Shown here: positions 6,133 through 7,308 of the stretch, piece by piece
Position numbering within the stretch: position 1 is the stretch's first letter
How the letters are laid out: the number at the start of each line of letters is the position of its first letter
Source: SZUA-430 sp044375275
GTDB lineage: Bacteria > Pseudomonadota > Alphaproteobacteria > Micropepsales > Micropepsaceae
Direction of reading: 5' to 3'
DNA: 7,308 nt
NCBI GenBank assembly: GCA_044375275.1
Contig: JBILMZ010000176.1
Coordinates: 1 to 7,308 of the forward strand
Position numbers and translations under genes: made by a program
Notes under the pieces: model-generated
Seen by the model: the letters and a program-made list of their open reading frames with translations, nothing else
Databases searched by the model: none
Told to the model about the DNA's origin: nothing

Positions 6133-6727
6133 GACAGGCCTCCACGAACTTGGCAAATGCACGCGCGCGGTGGGACATTTCGTGCTTGGCTGCAGGATCC
6201 ATTTCGCCGAACGTCAATTGATGCCCTGTCGGGACGAAGATCGGGTCATAACCAAAGCCCCTGGTGCCTCGTGCCGGCCAGACGATGTTTCCGTCGACCC
6301 GTCCCTCAAAAGCGATCTCTTCGCCGTCCGGCCACGCCAAGGCCAATACACAGACGAACCAGGCTGCCGTCGATGCACCCGGCAATGCCTGCAGGCGACG
6401 GTGCACCTCTTCCATCGCCCTGGAAAAATCCTTGTCGGGCCCGGCCCATCTTGCGGAATAGACCCCGGGCCCCCCCCCCAGTGCCTCCACACACAAGCCT
6501 GAGTCATCGGCGAGGGCCGGGAGGCCGGAACCCTTTGCGGCCGCTCGCGCCTTGAGCAGCGCGTTGCCCACAAAGGTTGTTTCGGTTTCCTCGGGCTCCG
6601 GCAAATTCAATTCTCCCGCAGATACTGCGTGCAGGTTCCAGGGTGCGATGAGGTCGGAAATCTCTCGCACCTTGCCCGGATTGTGGCTTGCAACCACGAG
6701 CCGCGTGTTGGAAAGCTGGCGCGCCAT
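6125..6727 (-). CDS. rdgB: RdgB/HAM1 family non-canonical purine NTP pyrophosphatase
   Basis: The enzyme hydrolyses dITP, dXTP and ITP/XTP to monophosphates and pyrophosphate, keeping deaminated purines out of DNA and RNA. The 200-residue product has the complete family pattern: VVASHNPGKVREI (residues 11-23), E48/E49 in the PEPEETETTFVGNALLKA stretch, ADDSGL (73-78), EALGGGPGVYSARWAG (81-96), GFGYDPIF (157-164) and SHRARA (185-190). Length is typical for the family. The ATG at 6727 starts 2 bases after the rph stop; the frame is open further upstream, but that extension runs antiparallel to no family sequence and simply lies in a second frame of rph. The Shine-Dalgarno is weak, so coupling to rph is likely. 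The codons for Leu-Gly-Gly-Gly at 83-86 contain a run of ten G on the coding strand. Confidence 0.97.
   Translation of the reverse strand: MARQLSNTRLVVASHNPGKVREISDLIAPWNLHAVSAGELNLPEPEETETTFVGNALLKARAAAKGSGLPALADDSGLCVEALGGGPGVYSARWAGPDKDFSRAMEEVHRRLQALPGASTAAWFVCVLALAWPDGEEIAFEGRVDGNIVWPARGTRGFGYDPIFVPTGHQLTFGEMDPAAKHEMSHRARAFAKFVEACLG
6139..6143 (-). promoter_or_regulatory. Shine-Dalgarno GGAGG that decides the hemW start
   Basis: The minus strand reads GGAGG, 6 bases, then TTG, inside the last codons of rdgB. This is close to the ideal anti-16S match and spacing. It supports the TTG at 6132 over the GTG at 6162 and implies that hemW translation is coupled to the end of rdgB. Confidence 0.7.
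6470..6479 (-). repeat. Ten-base G homopolymer inside rdgB
   Basis: The plus strand shows ten consecutive C at 6470-6479, which is ten G in the rdgB coding sense, encoding the glycines of the conserved LGGGPG segment. The reading frame is correct on both sides at this length, so the displayed allele encodes an intact enzyme. Runs this long are prone to slippage and to sequencing error. Confidence 0.95.
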
Positions 6728-6729
6728 GA

Positions 6730-7308
6730 CTATTTCGCAATCGCCTTGCGCTGCAGTTCCACGAGCTGCAGGATCCCGTTGCGGGCCAATGACATCAGCT
6801 GCGTGAAAGTCTCTTCGGTGAAGGGCTCGCCTTCGGCAGTCCCCTGGACCTCCACAATGTGTCCCTTGCCCGTCATCACGAAGTTTGCATCCGTTCCGGC
6901 GCTCGAGTCTTCCTCGTAGTCGAGGTCGAGGACGCAATTGCCGTTGTGAACGCCACAAGAGATCGCCGCGACGTGGTCCTTGAGCGGAATGGACTTGATG
7001 AGCTGGTCCCGCTTCATCAGTTCAAAGCACTTGTGGAGAGCCACAAAAGCGCCCGTAATTGCTGCCGTACGCGTTCCGCCGTCTGCCTGGATGACGTCGC
7101 AATCGAGAACGATCTGACGCTCGCCCATCACGCTGAAATCGGTTACCGCCCTCAGGGCCCGCCCGATGAGGCGCTGAATTTCCTGCGTTCGCCCCGATTG
7201 CTTGCCGGCGGCAGCCTCGCGACGCATGCGCTCTCCGGTTGAGCGGGGCAGCATGCCGTATTCCGCCGTTACCCAGCCTTTGCCGGACCCTTTCAGGAAG
7301 GGTGGTAC
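6730..7308 (-). CDS. rph: Ribonuclease PH, 5' end beyond the window
   Basis: RNase PH is a phosphorolytic 3'-to-5' exoribonuclease that trims tRNA precursors and rRNA. The open frame runs to the right edge, giving 192 visible residues; alignment from memory with the 238-residue E. coli enzyme indicates that exactly the first 46 or so residues lie outside. Visible blocks are VPPFLKGSGKGWVTAEYGML (first 20 visible residues), PRSTGERMRR, GKQSGRTQEIQRLIGRAL, in which the Arg of SGRT corresponds to phosphate-binding Arg86, LDCDVIQADGGTRTAAITG, LDLDYEEDSSAGTDANFVMT with the metal-binding acidic residues, and VQGTAEGEPF. An internal ATG at 7254 (MLPRST) is not the start, because conserved sequence continues upstream of it. 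The stop is 2 bases before rdgB, giving the common alphaproteobacterial rph-rdgB-hemW operon. Confidence 0.97.
   Translation of the reverse strand, partial: VPPFLKGSGKGWVTAEYGMLPRSTGERMRREAAAGKQSGRTQEIQRLIGRALRAVTDFSVMGERQIVLDCDVIQADGGTRTAAITGAFVALHKCFELMKRDQLIKSIPLKDHVAAISCGVHNGNCVLDLDYEEDSSAGTDANFVMTGKGHIVEVQGTAEGEPFTEETFTQLMSLARNGILQLVELQRKAIAK

Noticed and set aside
6043..6555. 170-codon plus-strand frame opposite rdgB and the start of hemW
   Set aside because: Low-complexity Pro/Arg-rich translation opposite well-conserved enzymes.
6728..6958. N-terminal extension of RdgB by 77 residues
   Set aside because: The extension is a second frame of rph; the family N terminus begins at the ATG at 6727, just after the rph stop.
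1..7308. Search for a new defence, mobile, CRISPR or biosynthetic system
   Set aside because: Every gene belongs to a recognised core or widely conserved family, gaps are tiny, and no repeats, integrase, transposase or RNA gene is visible.

Overview
The window is a dense, chromosomal housekeeping region from an alphaproteobacterium of fairly high GC. The assignment rests on the GshB, HemW, RdgB and RNase PH sequences, on the rph-rdgB-hemW gene order typical of that class, and on a rsmI-yraN pair leading toward gshB. Nine protein genes fill almost all of the sequence. No gap between genes exceeds 63 bases. There is no RNA gene, mobile element, CRISPR array or phage signature.

Layout. The right part (about 4978-7308) is a minus-strand operon, rph (5' end outside the window) -> rdgB -> hemW, with a 2-base gap and then an overlap. 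The centre (3718-4974) carries one plus-strand gene for an LpoA-like periplasmic-binding lipoprotein. It converges on hemW with only 3 bases between stop codons and diverges from rsmI with only 24 bases between start codons. The left part (1-3693) is a second minus-strand operon: rsmI -> yraN -> BON-domain lipoprotein -> SirB1-family protein -> gshB (3' end outside the window). Its first four genes overlap, abut or lie 18 bases apart, which suggests co-transcription and partial translational coupling.

Functional logic. The right operon combines RNA 3'-end processing (RNase PH), nucleotide-pool cleaning (RdgB) and haem handling (HemW). The left operon combines 16S rRNA methylation (RsmI), an uncharacterised nuclease-fold protein (YraN), an outer-membrane BON lipoprotein, a SirB1 protein and glutathione synthesis (GshB). 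The cluster of LpoA-like gene, rsmI, yraN and BON lipoprotein resembles the enterobacterial rsmI / lpoA-yraN-diaA-dolP neighbourhood, but without diaA and with the strands arranged differently. That conserved envelope-linked neighbourhood is the most interesting aspect here.

I found no evidence of a new defence, mobile or biosynthetic system. The points worth checking are a 10-base G tract inside rdgB, very tight gene boundaries around the LpoA-like gene, and a probable TTG start for hemW.
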